From contig NZ_CP107996.1 of the NCBI RefSeq assembly GCF_036088315.1, positions 6,127,001 through 6,191,000 on the forward strand: DNA of 64,000 bases, given 5' to 3'. The notes below the pieces were generated by a model, which ran no database searches, had not been told where the DNA came from, and saw only the letters and a list, made by a program, of their open reading frames with translations. Source of the stretch: Streptomyces sp. NBC_00344. GTDB lineage: Bacteria > Actinomycetota > Actinomycetes > Streptomycetales > Streptomycetaceae. The translations under genes and the position numbers were made by a program. Positions within the stretch are counted from its first letter, which is position 1. Every line of letters begins with the position of its first letter. This document shows, one piece after another, positions 42,377 through 52,741 of this stretch.

Positions 42377-44090
42377 CATCACGCGTGCCGTGTACGCCGA
42401 CCTCTTCGGCCCCACCACGGGGGACCGCATCCGCCTCGCCGACACCGCTCTCCTGATCGAGATCGAGGAGGACCGCTGCGGAGGCCCCGGGCGGGCCGGT
42501 GACGAAGCGGTGTTCGGCGGCGGCAAGGTGATCCGTGAGTCGATGGGCCAGTCGCGGGTCACCCGCGCGGAGGGCGCCCCCGACACCGTTATCACCGGCG
42601 CCGTGATCCTCGACCACTGGGGCGTCGTCAAGGCGGACATCGGCATCCGGGACGGACGTATCAGCGGGATCGGCAAGGCGGGGAACCCGGACACCATGGA
42701 CGGCGTCCATGCCGATCTGGTCATCGGCCCGGAGACCGAAGTCATCGCCGGCAACGGCAGGATCCTCACGGCCGGCGCCATCGACGCGCATGTGCACTTC
42801 ATCTCACCAACCCTGGTCGACCAGGCGCTGTCCTCCGGGATCACGACGCTCGTCGGCGGTGGCACCGGCCCCGCGGAGGGCACCAAGGCGACCACCGTGA
42901 CGCCCGGGCCCTGGCACCTTGCCCGGATGTTCGAGGCTCTGGAGGGATACCCGGTGAACGTCGGGCTGCTCGGCAAGGGCAACACGATGTCCCGCGAGGC
43001 CATGCACTCCCAACTGCGCGCGGGCGCACTGGGATTCAAGATCCATGAGGACTGGGGGGCGACACCGGCCGTCATCGACGCATGTCTGGGTGTCTGTGAG
43101 GAGACAGGGGCCCAGCTCGCCATTCATACCGACACGCTGAACGAAGCAGGGTTCGTCGGTGACACCCTGGCAGCCATCGCCGGACGCTCCATTCACGCCT
43201 ACCACACCGAGGGCGCGGGAGGCGGCCACGCTCCGGACATCATCACGGTCGTATCCGAACCGAACGTACTGCCCAGCTCCACCAATCCGACCCGGCCGCA
43301 CACCGTCAACACCATCGAGGAACACCTCGACATGCTGATGGTCTGCCACCACCTCAACCCGGCGGTTCCGGAGGACCTGGCCTTCGCCGAATCCAGGATC
43401 CGGCCGTCCACCATCGCGGCCGAGGATGTTCTGCACGACCTCGGCGCCATCTCGATCGTCTCATCCGACTCCCAGGCGATGGGCCGCATCGGGGAGGTCG
43501 CGCTGCGTACCTGGCAGACCGCGCACGTCATGAAGCTGCGCAGGGGCGCCTTGCCCGGCGACGGCAGGGCGGACAACCACCGGGCACGTCGCTATGTCGC
43601 CAAATACACCATCAACCCGGCGGTGGCGCAGGGACTCGACGGCGAGATCGGATCCGTGGAAAGCGGGAAGCTGGCCGATCTGGTGCTCTGGGAGCCGGCG
43701 TTCTTCGGTGTCAAACCACACCTGGTGCTCAAAGGCGGCCAGATCGCATACGCGCAGATGGGAGACGCCAACGCGTCCATCCCCACCCCCCAACCGGTGC
43801 TTCCCAGGCCCATGTTCGGCGCCAAGGGGCGAGCGCCGTCGGCCAATTCGGTCAACTTCGTCACACAGTCGGCGCTCGACGACGGTCTGACCGAACGCCT
43901 TGCCCTCGGCAAGGATTTCGTGGCGATCCGTAACACCCGCTCCGTCGGCAAGGCGGACATGCGACAGAACGACGCCATGCCGCACGTCGAGGTCGATGCC
44001 GACACCTTCACCGTGGCGATCGACGGCGAGCGGGTCGAACCCGCACCCGCCGCCGAACTTCCCATGGCCCAGCGGTACTTCCTCTTCTGA
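42369..44090 (+). CDS. ureC: Urease subunit alpha (catalytic)
   Basis: A 573-residue catalytic subunit with a nickel-binding amidohydrolase barrel. [11 protein letters not shown] holds the first His pair. [12 protein letters not shown] carries the lysine that becomes carbamylated (near residue 223) and bridges both Ni ions. [10 protein letters not shown] and [13 protein letters not shown] hold further ligands. [20 protein letters not shown] is the active-site flap signature. The stop overlaps the ureF ATG. Confidence 0.97.
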   Translation: MADITRAVYADLFGPTTGDRIRLADTALLIEIEEDRCGGPGRAGDEAVFGGGKVIRESMGQSRVTRAEGAPDTVITGAVILDHWGVVKADIGIRDGRISGIGKAGNPDTMDGVHADLVIGPETEVIAGNGRILTAGAIDAHVHFISPTLVDQALSSGITTLVGGGTGPAEGTKATTVTPGPWHLARMFEALEGYPVNVGLLGKGNTMSREAMHSQLRAGALGFKIHEDWGATPAVIDACLGVCEETGAQLAIHTDTLNEAGFVGDTLAAIAGRSIHAYHTEGAGGGHAPDIITVVSEPNVLPSSTNPTRPHTVNTIEEHLDMLMVCHHLNPAVPEDLAFAESRIRPSTIAAEDVLHDLGAISIVSSDSQAMGRIGEVALRTWQTAHVMKLRRGALPGDGRADNHRARRYVAKYTINPAVAQGLDGEIGSVESGKLADLVLWEPAFFGVKPHLVLKGGQIAYAQMGDANASIPTPQPVLPRPMFGAKGRAPSANSVNFVTQSALDDGLTERLALGKDFVAIRNTRSVGKADMRQNDAMPHVEVDADTFTVAIDGERVEPAPAAELPMAQRYFLF

Positions 44091-44791
44091 TGGCCGATTC
44101 CCCGGACCAGCTGTCGCCGAGCCGGTCGGCCCTCCTGGTACTCGCCGACGGCCGGTTCCCCGCAGGCGGCCACGCCCACTCCGGCGGGGTGGAACAGGCG
44201 GTCACCGCAGGACGGATCCGCGACGCACAGGACCTGGCGGGCTTCTGCCTCGGGCGGCTGAACACCACCGGCCTCACATCGGCGGCGCTCGCCGCCACCG
44301 CCGCCCTCGGAGCCGATCCCGCTGAGGTCGACGAGGCCGCCGACGCCCGGACGCCGTCACCCGCGCTGCGCTCCGCTGCCCGCCGGCTCGGACGGCAGCT
44401 GATGCGCGCGGCCCGCGCCACCTGGCCGTGCCCCGAACTCGACGCGCTGGCCGCGGTCCGCCCCCGCGGTGCGCACCAGCCCGTGGTCCTCGGGGTCACC
44501 GCGAGAGCGGCCGGCCTCGGACCGCTGGACGCCGCGCACTGCGTGCTGTACGAGGCGGTGAGCGGACCGGCCACGGCGGCCGTCCGGCTGCTGAGCCTCG
44601 ACCCGTTCGAGGCCTCCGCCGTACTGGCCCGTCTGACGCCCGAACTCGACCGGGTCGCCGCCCGGGCGGCTGTGGCCGCTCTGGACGCCCTGCGCGACGG
44701 TCTCCAGGGACTCCCCGCGGCATCCGCGCCGATGCTCGACATCACGGCGGAGGCGCACGCCGTCCGCCCCGTACGCCTCTTCGCCTCGTAG
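44090..44791 (+). CDS. ureF: Urease accessory protein UreF
   Basis: A 233-residue UreF, an all-alpha chaperone that bridges UreD and UreG during nickel insertion. LLVLADGRFPAGGHAHSGGV is the N-terminal signature. RRLGRQLMRAARATWPCPEL and HCVLYEAVSGPATAAVRLL are matching helices. It starts at ATG 44090, overlapping the ureC stop (TGATG), so translation is coupled. Confidence 0.94.
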   Translation: MADSPDQLSPSRSALLVLADGRFPAGGHAHSGGVEQAVTAGRIRDAQDLAGFCLGRLNTTGLTSAALAATAALGADPAEVDEAADARTPSPALRSAARRLGRQLMRAARATWPCPELDALAAVRPRGAHQPVVLGVTARAAGLGPLDAAHCVLYEAVSGPATAAVRLLSLDPFEASAVLARLTPELDRVAARAAVAALDALRDGLQGLPAASAPMLDITAEAHAVRPVRLFAS

Positions 44792-44818
44792 CACCTGTCA
44801 CACCACTGGAGCCGCCGT

Positions 44819-45493
44819 ATGCATCTCGACCACCTCCGCCCCGCCATGGCGGTCAGCGCCGACGCCACCCGCCCCGACGGAACGAAGCGGGCCCTGCGCG
44901 TGGGCCTGGGAGGCCCCGTCGGATCCGGCAAGACCGCGACGGTCGCCGCGCTCTGCCGCTCCCTGCGCACCGAACTCTCCATCGCGGTGGTCACCAACGA
45001 CATCTACACCCGTGAGGACGCCGCGTTCCTGCTGCGCAACGCCGTTCTGCCACCCGAGCGGATCAGGGCCGTGGAAACGGGGGCCTGCCCGCACACCGCG
45101 ATCCGCGACGACATCTCCGCCAACCTCGAAGCGGTGGAGGATTTGGAGGACGCGGTGGGACCGCTCGACCTGATTCTGCTCGAGTCGGGCGGCGACAACC
45201 TCACGGCGACCTTCTCCAGAGGCCTTGTCGACGCGCAGATCTTCGTCATCGATGTGGCGGGAGGGGACGACATCCCGCGCAAGGGCGGCCCCGGAATCAC
45301 CACGGCCGATCTGCTCGTCATCAACAAGACCGACCTCGCACCCCATGTGGGGTCGGATCTCGACCGGATGGCCCGCGACGCGGCCGCCCAGCGCGCCGAA
45401 CGCCCCTTCGTCCTCACTTCGTTGAAGGGTGAGGACGGTGTACGCCCGGTGGCCGACTGGGTACGCGCACAGCTCGCCGGCTGGACCGCATGA
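44819..45493 (+). CDS. ureG: Urease accessory GTPase UreG
   Basis: A 224-residue SIMIBI GTPase that delivers nickel to urease. The P-loop is [53 protein letters not shown] (with the Cys-Pro-His metal motif) and [20 protein letters not shown] follow, and [18 protein letters not shown] is the G4 region. Its N-terminal His-rich stretch (MHLDHLRP) is short. It overlaps ureD by four bases. Confidence 0.96.
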   Translation: MHLDHLRPAMAVSADATRPDGTKRALRVGLGGPVGSGKTATVAALCRSLRTELSIAVVTNDIYTREDAAFLLRNAVLPPERIRAVETGACPHTAIRDDISANLEAVEDLEDAVGPLDLILLESGGDNLTATFSRGLVDAQIFVIDVAGGDDIPRKGGPGITTADLLVINKTDLAPHVGSDLDRMARDAAAQRAERPFVLTSLKGEDGVRPVADWVRAQLAGWTA

Positions 45494-46242
45494 GCATCAG
45501 AGCCACTGCCCGTGTCGTTGCGGCCCCCGACGGCCGGGGCGGCACGGCGCTGCCCGTTCTCGAGAGTGACGGGCCGCTGGCGCTGAGGCGTACCCGCGGC
45601 TCCGGAACTGCGGCCGGTGTCACCGTTGTCGGCGCGATGAGCGCACCGCTCAACGGGGACCGGCTCGCCGTCGAGGCCGAGGTGCGCCCCGGCGCACGGC
45701 TCCGGCTCGGCTCGGCGGCCGCGACGATCGCCCTTCCAGGACACGGCGACGAACCGGCCCGGTACGACATCCGGATCACCGTCGGCGAGGATGCCGAACT
45801 GTGCTGGCTTCCTGAGCAGTTGATCTGCGTCAGAGGCAGCCGTCTGCGGATGACCACCCGCATCGATCTGGCGGAGGGCGCCCGGCTGGTCTTCCGCGAG
45901 GAACAGGTCCTGGGCCGCCACGGCGAGGCTCCTGGCACGCTCGGAACACGGCTCACCGTGCGCCACGGCGGACGCCCTCTGCTCGACCAGGAACTCGGAT
46001 TCGGCCCCCGCGCCGCCGGCGGGTGGGACGGCGGAGCCGTGCTTGCTGGATACCGGGCGGTTGGCCAACTCCTGGTCGCCGAGCCGGGTTTCGTGGAGAA
46101 GAAGCCACTTCCGCGGTTGCTCGGAGAGACAGCGGCACTGACCCCGCTCGCCGGTCCGGCAGTGCTGGTCACGGCGCTCGCTGCCGATGCGATGGGGTTG
46201 CGCGCCCTGCTGGACGAGGCGGTGAACAGCGAGGGCTGGTGA
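45490..46242 (+). CDS. ureD: Urease accessory protein UreD
   Basis: A 250-residue UreD/UreH chaperone, the scaffold that binds apo-urease and UreF-Ure[41 protein letters not shown] and [20 protein letters not shown] are typical. Start ATG 45490 overlaps the ureG stop. It is the last gene of the cluster. No ureE lies nearby, so nickel delivery depends on UreG and other factors. Confidence 0.93.
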   Translation: MSIRATARVVAAPDGRGGTALPVLESDGPLALRRTRGSGTAAGVTVVGAMSAPLNGDRLAVEAEVRPGARLRLGSAAATIALPGHGDEPARYDIRITVGEDAELCWLPEQLICVRGSRLRMTTRIDLAEGARLVFREEQVLGRHGEAPGTLGTRLTVRHGGRPLLDQELGFGPRAAGGWDGGAVLAGYRAVGQLLVAEPGFVEKKPLPRLLGETAALTPLAGPAVLVTALAADAMGLRALLDEAVNSEGW

Positions 46243-46418
46243 GCCGCACAGCACCCGCACAGCCGGAGTACCGCTCAGCGGTACTCAGCCGTCCGCATTT
46301 CGGGTTGGTAAAGAAACGCCCATGCGGCCTGTTGTCAGGGATGGTTCAGCAGCGAGGATCCCCGTACGTACTGGACAGCGCCGCCGCGCGCGGCGCTTCA
46401 CACAGGGGGAGGTACCAC

Positions 46419-48005
46419 GTGAGACGTACCGCAGTGCTCGGCTCGGCCGGCGCTCTGGCCGCGGCGACTCTCATAGCGGGCGCCATGGCCGCTCCATCGG
46501 CCGTCGCCGGTGACCGTCACCACGGCCACCACGGCAGTTCCGAGGCGTACGGCGCCGCGATCGCCGCGGCACGGGCGGCGAAGCAGGGCATCGACTGGCG
46601 GGACTGTCCGGCGGACTGGGCACTCGCCACACCGGTGCAGTGCGGCTGGGTCAGCGTCCCCGTCGACTACGCGCGGCCGGACGGACGGCATATCAAGCTG
46701 GCCGTGGACCGTGCGGTGAGCACCGGGAGCGCATCCGAGCGACAGGGCTCCCTGGTCTACAACCCGGGCGGCCCCGGAGGTTCCGGGATGCGTTTCCCGG
46801 TACGCTCCACCAGTAAGAGCGCTGTGTGGGTCAACACCGCGAAGGCGTACGACTTCGTGGGCTTCGACCCGCGCGGGGTGGGCCACTCGGCCCCGATCTC
46901 CTGCATCGACCCGCAGGAGTCCGTCAAGGCTCCGAAGGCCGACCCGGTGCCGGACAGTGAGGCGGACAAGCGCGCCCAGCGCAAACTCGCCGCGGAGTAC
47001 GCGGACGGCTGCCAGGCGCGCAGCGGCGCGATGCTGCCGTACATGACCACACCGAACACCGCGCGAGACCTGGATGTCATCAGGGCGGCACTCGGTGAGA
47101 AGAAGCTGAACTACCTGGGTGTCTCCTACGGCACCTACCTCGGTGCGGTCTACGGGACCCTCTTCCCGGGCCATGTCCGCCGCATGGTCGTCGACAGCGT
47201 GGTCAATCCCGCGCAGTCGAACATCTGGTACGAGGCCAACCTCGGCCAGGACGTCGCCTTCCAGGGACGCTGGAACGACTGGGAGGCGTGGGTCGCGAAG
47301 AACGACGCCACCTTCCACATCGGCGACACCCCCGCCAAGGTCGAAAAGCGGTGGCTCGAGCTGCGGGCAACGGCGAAGAAGAGCCCGATCGGCGGGGTCG
47401 TCGGACCCGCCGAGCTCCTCGGTCTCTTCCAGAGTGCCCCGTACTACGACTCCTCGTGGGTTCCAGTCGCCAAGACCTGGAGCGCCTATCTCGCGGGCGA
47501 CACCAAGGCGCTGGTGGACGCAGCAGGGCCGGACATGTCCGACACCGCGGGCAACATCTCCGCGGAGAACAGCACCGCGGTCTACACGGCCGTGGAGTGC
47601 GCGGACGCCAAGTGGCCGACCAGCTGGCGCACATGGGACCGGGACAACACCCGGCTCAACAAGGACTACCCGTTCCTCACGTGGTCCAACGCCTGGATGA
47701 ACCTGCCCTGCGCCACCTGGCCCGCGAAGCAGCACACCCCGGTGGACGTCCACACGGGCAAGGGGCTGCCGCCGGTACTGATCGTGCAGTCGAAGCGTGA
47801 CGCCGCCACACCGTTCGAGGGCGCCGTCGAACTGCACAAGCGCTTCAAGGGCTCGCGTCTGATCATCGAGAAGGACGCGGGTTCGCACGGTGTGACCGGA
47901 CTGGTCAACCCATGCGTCAACAGCCGGGTCGACACCTATCTGCTGACCGGCGGCACGGACCGCAGCGACGTGACATGCACACCGCACGCGACGCCGCAGC
48001 CGTGA
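46419..48005 (+). CDS. tap: Secreted tripeptidyl aminopeptidase (S33)
   Basis: A 528-residue secreted S33 peptidase that removes tripeptides from N-termini, very like streptomycete Tap. The signal peptide is about residues 1-35 (RRTAVLGSAGALAAATLIAG ... SAVAG). NPGGPGGSG is the oxyanion loop, GVSYGTYLGAVYG the nucleophile elbow, SKRDAATPF the acid and DAGSHGVTG the catalytic His. Two Cys pairs fit a secreted protein. GTG 46419 follows GGGAGG by seven bases; longer frames extend into ureD. A strong hairpin ends the transcript. Confidence 0.94.
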   Translation: MRRTAVLGSAGALAAATLIAGAMAAPSAVAGDRHHGHHGSSEAYGAAIAAARAAKQGIDWRDCPADWALATPVQCGWVSVPVDYARPDGRHIKLAVDRAVSTGSASERQGSLVYNPGGPGGSGMRFPVRSTSKSAVWVNTAKAYDFVGFDPRGVGHSAPISCIDPQESVKAPKADPVPDSEADKRAQRKLAAEYADGCQARSGAMLPYMTTPNTARDLDVIRAALGEKKLNYLGVSYGTYLGAVYGTLFPGHVRRMVVDSVVNPAQSNIWYEANLGQDVAFQGRWNDWEAWVAKNDATFHIGDTPAKVEKRWLELRATAKKSPIGGVVGPAELLGLFQSAPYYDSSWVPVAKTWSAYLAGDTKALVDAAGPDMSDTAGNISAENSTAVYTAVECADAKWPTSWRTWDRDNTRLNKDYPFLTWSNAWMNLPCATWPAKQHTPVDVHTGKGLPPVLIVQSKRDAATPFEGAVELHKRFKGSRLIIEKDAGSHGVTGLVNPCVNSRVDTYLLTGGTDRSDVTCTPHATPQP

Positions 48006-48013
48006 AGCCATAG

Positions 48014-48054
48014 CCCGGGTGGGGCTGCCGGGAAATCCGGCAGCCCCACCCGGG
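48014..48054 (+). terminator. Terminator after tap
   Basis: CCCGGGTGGGGCTGCCGG (48014-48031) and CCGGCAGCCCCACCCGGG (48037-48054) form a perfect 18-pair stem with a five-base loop, nine bases after the tap stop. It is one of the strongest hairpins in the window. Confidence 0.9.
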
Positions 48055-48126
48055 AGGTGCGGTCCGCCCGGGCGGGCCGGGGACAGGGCAGCAGACGGTC
48101 CACGGACAGCTGCGCCCGCCGCCGGG

Positions 48127-49179
48127 TCACCTGGAGCCGGACCGGCCCGCGCCCTTGAGCCATGCGTCCTCGGCCGCGTAGTCGAAGAGGTCGAGATGCG
48201 GGTCGTAGGTCTTCGCCATCGCCGGGAATGCCTGCCGCCAGTCCCGGCCGTGCAGTTGGGCGGTGAGCCACTCCACGGTCTCGGGGAGTGATTCGGCGTA
48301 GCCCGTCACCGGACGGTAGCCCAGCTCACGTTCGGCGGCCGACATGTCGTACACCACGGGGTGGTCGACACCCCAGGGTGTGTTCCCGACGGGCGCGGGG
48401 CCCTCGATCAGCACGAGTTCGCTCCGGACGCCCATGGCCTCGTCGATGGCCGCGCTGATCTCGGCGACGGTGGGTGCCTGGGGATCCGCCCCGTTGAGGA
48501 CGCGTGACCCGGGCCGGCGCGCGGCCAGCCGGATCATCTCCGCGAGATTGGAGACATGGGCCGGATGGAAGCGGCTCCTGCCGCCGTGCGCCAGAACCCG
48601 GACCGGCCGCCGGTCGAGCGCCCGCTTGACGAAGAACAGTTCGCGCGGTGTGCGGCAGTGCGGACCATGAACCGCGCCTGCGCGTACCAGGGTCACCGGG
48701 AGCGTCGCAGCCGCGGACAGCAGTCCGTGCTCCAGCTCGATCTTGCGGGTGCCGTATGTCGCGGGCCCCGGGGCAACCGTCGGCTGTTCCTCCGGGATCG
48801 GCACCGGGTACCGGGGGAAGCCGTCCGGATCACCCTGGGTGTCGAAACTGCGTCCCGCGTCGTCCTCGTACACGGCACCGCTGGAGATCACCACCGCGGA
48901 TCCGATCCGGTCGGCCAGGCCGGTCAGTTGCCCTGCGTGGGACCGGTCGTAGGCGACCATGTCGACCAGCACATCGCAGCCGTCCCCGAGAGCCGAGGCG
49001 AGCGCCCCCTCATCGTCCCGGTCGAGCCGCACACTGCGGACGCCGTCCGGCCAGTGGTCGTCACGGCCGGCTCCCCGGGAGCCCGCCCGTACCTCCCAGC
49101 CGTCCGCCGCGAGAGTGCGCACAACGGCGCGGCCCATCTGTCCTGTTGCTCCCAGTACGAAAGCGCTTCCCGTTGTCAT
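48127..49179 (-). CDS. NAD(P)-dependent epimerase/dehydratase family protein
   Basis: A 350-residue extended SDR protein. The nucleotide motif FVLGATGQMGRAVVRTLA (G-x-x-G-x-x-G) is at the N-terminus. YGTRKIELEHGLL carries the Y-x-x-x-K of the active site, preceded by VVISSGAVYEDDAG. VYDMSAAERELGYRPVTGYA is the C-terminal motif of epimerase-like SDRs. The substrate is probably a nucleotide sugar or small alcohol; it is not identifiable. It is convergent with tap and upstream of an acyltransferase gene. Confidence 0.87.
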   Translation of the reverse strand: MTTGSAFVLGATGQMGRAVVRTLAADGWEVRAGSRGAGRDDHWPDGVRSVRLDRDDEGALASALGDGCDVLVDMVAYDRSHAGQLTGLADRIGSAVVISSGAVYEDDAGRSFDTQGDPDGFPRYPVPIPEEQPTVAPGPATYGTRKIELEHGLLSAAATLPVTLVRAGAVHGPHCRTPRELFFVKRALDRRPVRVLAHGGRSRFHPAHVSNLAEMIRLAARRPGSRVLNGADPQAPTVAEISAAIDEAMGVRSELVLIEGPAPVGNTPWGVDHPVVYDMSAAERELGYRPVTGYAESLPETVEWLTAQLHGRDWRQAFPAMAKTYDPHLDLFDYAAEDAWLKGAGRSGSR

Positions 49180-49243
49180 GTCTCCACGCTAGGTACCGCT
49201 GTGCCACCCGGGCCAGGGTCTTCTGCTCAGGGCTAATGCGCCC

Positions 49244-49945
49244 TCAACGCAGCTTTCTGGGGAACTTCTTGGCGTGTGCGGCCTTCACGTCCGCGGCGTA
49301 CTGGTCGACGTACTCCTGACCCGAGAGGCCGAGGATCGCGTACATGATCTCGTCGGTCACCGCGCGCAGCGCCGCCTTCTGGTTCTCCATGCCGGCATAG
49401 CGGGAGAAGTCGAGGGGTTCGCCGAAGCGGATCGTCACCCGCTTGATCTTCGGCACCTTCTGCCCCGGCGGCTGGATCTCGAAGGTGCCGACCATGGCGC
49501 ATGGCACCACGGGGACCTGGCCCCTGATGGCCATCACCGCGACACCCACCTTGCCCTTGTACAGCTTCCCGTCGTGCGAGCGGGTGCCCTCCGGATAGAT
49601 CCCGAGCAGCTCACCTCTGCCCAGCACACCCAGGCCCTCGCGAACCGCGGCCTTTCCCGCCTCCTTGCCCGATCTGTCGACCGGGATCTGCCCGGCGCTC
49701 CGGAAGAACGCCGCGGTCAGACGTCCCTTGAGCCCGGGGCCGGTGAAGTACTCCTGCTTGGCGAGGAAGGTGATACGCCGCCGGAGGACAGTCGGCATCA
49801 GGAAATGATCGGAGAATGACAGATGGTTCCCCGCGACGATCGCCGCGCCATCTTCCGGGATGTGCTTGAGCCCCACGGTCGTGGGCCGGAACAACAGTCG
49901 GAGCAGAGGTCCCAGAATGGCGTATTTCAGGATGTAGTAGAACAC
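49244..49945 (-). CDS. 1-acyl-sn-glycerol-3-phosphate acyltransferase (PlsC type)
   Basis: A 233-residue PlsC-type acyltransferase that adds the second acyl chain in phospholipid synthesis at the membrane. GNHLSFSDHFLMP holds the H-x4-D catalytic motif and LLGIYPEGTRSHDGKL the E-G-T-R substrate loop. FYYILKYAILGPLLRLLFRP is the N-terminal membrane anchor. GTG 49945 follows AGGA and gives the usual family length; a longer frame begins at 50062. Confidence 0.9.
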   Translation of the reverse strand: MFYYILKYAILGPLLRLLFRPTTVGLKHIPEDGAAIVAGNHLSFSDHFLMPTVLRRRITFLAKQEYFTGPGLKGRLTAAFFRSAGQIPVDRSGKEAGKAAVREGLGVLGRGELLGIYPEGTRSHDGKLYKGKVGVAVMAIRGQVPVVPCAMVGTFEIQPPGQKVPKIKRVTIRFGEPLDFSRYAGMENQKAALRAVTDEIMYAILGLSGQEYVDQYAADVKAAHAKKFPRKLR

Positions 49946-50284
49946 CCGGATCCTTTCGCTCCGCCGGACGCGCCCCAGTGGTGTGTCCGGCCAGGTCACT
50001 GCTTGTCCCGGGGCGGTCAGTCTAAATGCAGGGGTTGCTTCGTGTAACCACCGCGTCGCCAACAGCGGCGATCACCGCGACCGGCCCGGTGGGCGCCTTT
50101 CACCCTCGCCGTCCGGGTGTGGCGGCGTGCCGGGGCGCCCGGAGGCCGGCCGGAGCGGATGCGCCGGTCCGGCGCGGGCTGTCGCTCCCGGTCACGGTCT
50201 GGCCGGAACGGCACCGCGACCGGGCCGGCAGGGCGGCGGAGCGCACCGATGCCGTCCGGCGGGGCGTCGGGTCCGCGCCCCGGC

Positions 50285-50446
50285 TCAGTCGCTGCCGCGC
50301 GAGGCGATCATCCCGAGGGTCACCAGCCCCAGGACAACCCAGCCGAACCACAGCCAGCCGTTACTGCCGAGCACCGCCGTGTACCCCGTGACCGTGACCA
50401 GAGCACCGATGGTCGTGACACCCATCGCTTTCGTGGAACCGGGCAT
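50285..50446 (-). CDS. Small two-helix membrane protein (53 aa)
   Basis: A short gene of 53 codons on the minus strand, beginning MPGSTKAMGVTTIGAL. Two hydrophobic helices are visible (TTIGALVTVTGYTAVLG and WLWFGWVVLGLVTLGMIA), joined by a SNG turn, with a charged tail RGSD. GGAGGAGG lies seven or so bases upstream of ATG 50446, which makes translation likely. It stands between the PlsC-type gene and ctaG. No function is proposed. Confidence 0.72.
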   Translation of the reverse strand: MPGSTKAMGVTTIGALVTVTGYTAVLGSNGWLWFGWVVLGLVTLGMIASRGSD

Positions 50447-50500
50447 GCCGCTCCTCCTCCGGGCTGGAGCACCATCGTCGCCCGAGAGGGGGCATCCCCG

Positions 50501-51454
50501 CTACTGGCCGCGTGTCTGCAGTGACGCGAGATAGGCGTTGTACGCGGCCAGCTCCTTGTCACCGTCACGGTCGGCGGCCCGGTCGGAGCGCCGGGCGACC
50601 CGCTGTTCAGACCGGTACCACTGGAAGACCAGCGCGATCAGCACCAGCACCGACGGGACCTCGCTGAACGCCCAGGCGATCCCGCCCGCGGCCTCCTGGT
50701 CGGAGAGCGCGTCGATGCCCAGCGAAAGCGGCGGGTGCGTGTACGCCTGCACCATCGGCTCGGTCGCCATCATCAGCGCGATGCCGAAGAAGGCGTGGAA
50801 CGGCATGCCGGCGAAGAGCTCCAGCATGCGCATGAGGTAACCGGGCCGGTGCGGCCCCGGGTCCACACCCATGATCGGCCAGAAGAAGACCAGACCGACG
50901 AAGAGGAAGTGCACCATCATCGCGATGTGTCCGGTCTTCGACCCCATGAGCGTGTCGAAGAGCGGAGTGAAGTACAGCCCGTAGAGGCTTGCGATGAACA
51001 GCGGAATCGTGAACGCGGGGTGCGTGATGATCCGCATGTAGCGGCTCTGCAGCAGCGCGAGCAGAAGTTCCCGCGGACCCTTGCGGCTGTCCCGGCCGGA
51101 CACCGGCAGGGCGCGCAGCGCCAGCGTGACCGGTGCGCCGAGCAGCAGGAGAATGGGCGAGAGCATGGAGATGATCATGTGCTGCACCATGTGCACACTG
51201 AACATGACCATGCCGTAGTCGTTGAGCTTGGTGCACATGGTCAGGGCCACGGTCAGCACACCAATGGTGAAGAACACGATCCGGTGCACCGGCCAGCTGT
51301 CGCCGCGCCGGCGCAGCCGCAATGCGCCCCAGCCGTAGAGTGCCAGCCCCAGCAGGCAGCCGATCAGGAAAAACGGGTCCGCGGAGAAAGCCAGCCCCCG
51401 GCCCAGCGTGAACGGCGGCAGATCCATGGTCATGCCGTGCCCGCCGTGATCCAT
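50501..51454 (-). CDS. ctaG: CtaG-type cytochrome c oxidase assembly membrane protein
   Basis: A 317-residue, seven- to eight-helix membrane protein of the bacterial caa3-type CtaG family (not the copper chaperone Cox11). MVQHMIISMLSPILLLLGAP and GHIAMMVHFLFVGLVFFWPI carry the conserved histidines, and FAGMPFHAFFGIALM the following helix. It probably helps insert copper into terminal oxidase. The N-terminus MDHGGHGM is His-rich. ATG 51454 follows GGAG by eight bases. It lies downstream of the phosphofructokinase terminator. Confidence 0.9.
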   Translation of the reverse strand: MDHGGHGMTMDLPPFTLGRGLAFSADPFFLIGCLLGLALYGWGALRLRRRGDSWPVHRIVFFTIGVLTVALTMCTKLNDYGMVMFSVHMVQHMIISMLSPILLLLGAPVTLALRALPVSGRDSRKGPRELLLALLQSRYMRIITHPAFTIPLFIASLYGLYFTPLFDTLMGSKTGHIAMMVHFLFVGLVFFWPIMGVDPGPHRPGYLMRMLELFAGMPFHAFFGIALMMATEPMVQAYTHPPLSLGIDALSDQEAAGGIAWAFSEVPSVLVLIALVFQWYRSEQRVARRSDRAADRDGDKELAAYNAYLASLQTRGQ

Positions 51455-51495
51455 CCACTCACTCCTGATCCGTGCCTGATGTCCGCACCAGACTA

Positions 51496-51533
51496 GAACT
51501 GCCCCCGGCCGCAATCGCGACCGGGGGCAGTTC
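51496..51533 (-). terminator. Terminator after the phosphofructokinase gene
   Basis: GAACTGCCCCCGG (51496-51508) and CCGGGGGCAGTTC (51521-51533) form a perfect 13-pair stem with a 12-base loop. It separates pfkA from ctaG on the minus strand. Confidence 0.85.
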
Positions 51534-51575
51534 GTGCCGTATCGGACGAATGCGCTGTCCTCGGAGGAGGAGCCG

Positions 51576-52601
51576 TCAGAGGACGCACTCGGCTTCGGCG
51601 TAGCGTTCGGCCGGGACGGTCTTCAGGGTCTCCACCGCCTCGGCCAGCGGCACCATGACGATCTCCGTGCCACGCAGCGCCGTGAGCATCCCGAAAGCCC
51701 CGCGGTGCGCGGCTTCCACCGCGTGCCAGCCGAACCGGGTCGCCAGGACGCGGTCATAGGCCGTGGGGGTGCCGCCGCGCTGGACATGGCCGAGTATCAC
51801 CGGGCGGGCCTCCTTGCCCAGTCGCTGCTCGAGCTCGACGGAGAGCTGCCTGGCCACACCGGCGAAGCGCTCATGGCCGTACATGTCCTTGGCACCCACA
51901 TCGAAGCTCATCGAGCCCTCGCGGGGCTTGGCGCCCTCCGCGACCACCACGATGGCGAACTTCTTGCCGGCCGAGAAACGCCTGCCGACCAGCTCGGTGA
52001 GCTCGTCGATGTCGAAGGGGCGCTCGGGGACCACGATGGCGTGCGCACCGGCGGCCATGCCCGAGTGCAGTGCGATCCAGCCGGTGTGGCGCCCCATGAC
52101 CTCGACGATCAGCACCCGCTGGTGCGATTCGGCTGTGGTCTTGAGGCGGTCGAGGGCGTCGGTCGCGACGCCGACGGCCGTGTCGAAACCGAACGTCACG
52201 TCCGTCGACGCGATGTCGTTGTCGATGGTCTTCGGTACGCCGACGATCGGCAGTCCCGCGTCGGAGAGCAGGCTGGCCGCCTTGAGGGTGCCCTCGCCGC
52301 CGATCGGGATGATCGCGTCGAGGCCGAGGTCGGCGACATGGCCCTTGGCGCGCTCCACGCCGTCACGCAGGTGGGCGGGCTGTACCCGGGAGGAGCCGAG
52401 GATCGTCCCGCCGCGGGCCAGGATGCCACCCACCGCGTCGAGGTCGAGCTTGCGGTAGTCGCACTCGAGCAGCCCCTTCCACCCGTCGTGGAAGCCGATC
52501 ACCTCGTCACCGTGATCGACGACGGCACGGTGAACTACCGAGCGGATGACGGCGTTCAGGCCGGGGCAGTCCCCGCCGGAGGTGAGCACACCAATTCGCA
52601 T
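51576..52601 (-). CDS. pfkA: 6-phosphofructokinase
   Basis: A 341-residue phosphofructokinase that phosphorylates fructose-6-phosphate in glycolysis. MRIGVLTSGGDCPGLNAVIR is the ATP-binding start. IPIGGEGTLKAASLL and PKTIDNDIASTDVTFGFDTA follow, with MGRHTGWIALH nearby. Gly in GGEGT fits ATP rather than pyrophosphate as donor, although PKTIDND has the Lys common in PPi enzymes; group III streptomycete enzymes mix these. Start ATG 52601 is the standard N-terminus. A terminator follows. Confidence 0.95.
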   Translation of the reverse strand: MRIGVLTSGGDCPGLNAVIRSVVHRAVVDHGDEVIGFHDGWKGLLECDYRKLDLDAVGGILARGGTILGSSRVQPAHLRDGVERAKGHVADLGLDAIIPIGGEGTLKAASLLSDAGLPIVGVPKTIDNDIASTDVTFGFDTAVGVATDALDRLKTTAESHQRVLIVEVMGRHTGWIALHSGMAAGAHAIVVPERPFDIDELTELVGRRFSAGKKFAIVVVAEGAKPREGSMSFDVGAKDMYGHERFAGVARQLSVELEQRLGKEARPVILGHVQRGGTPTAYDRVLATRFGWHAVEAAHRGAFGMLTALRGTEIVMVPLAEAVETLKTVPAERYAEAECVL

Positions 52602-52741
52602 TGCCCGAAAAACCTTTGCAACGTGGGCCGAGGACCGGACCACGTCGTCCGGTTGGATCCCCGTCACCATACCGGCGCGGAGCGGCCGGACCGCATCTGG
52701 CGTCCGACTGCTGGACACCGCTCACATGTACGCAGAGGGCC

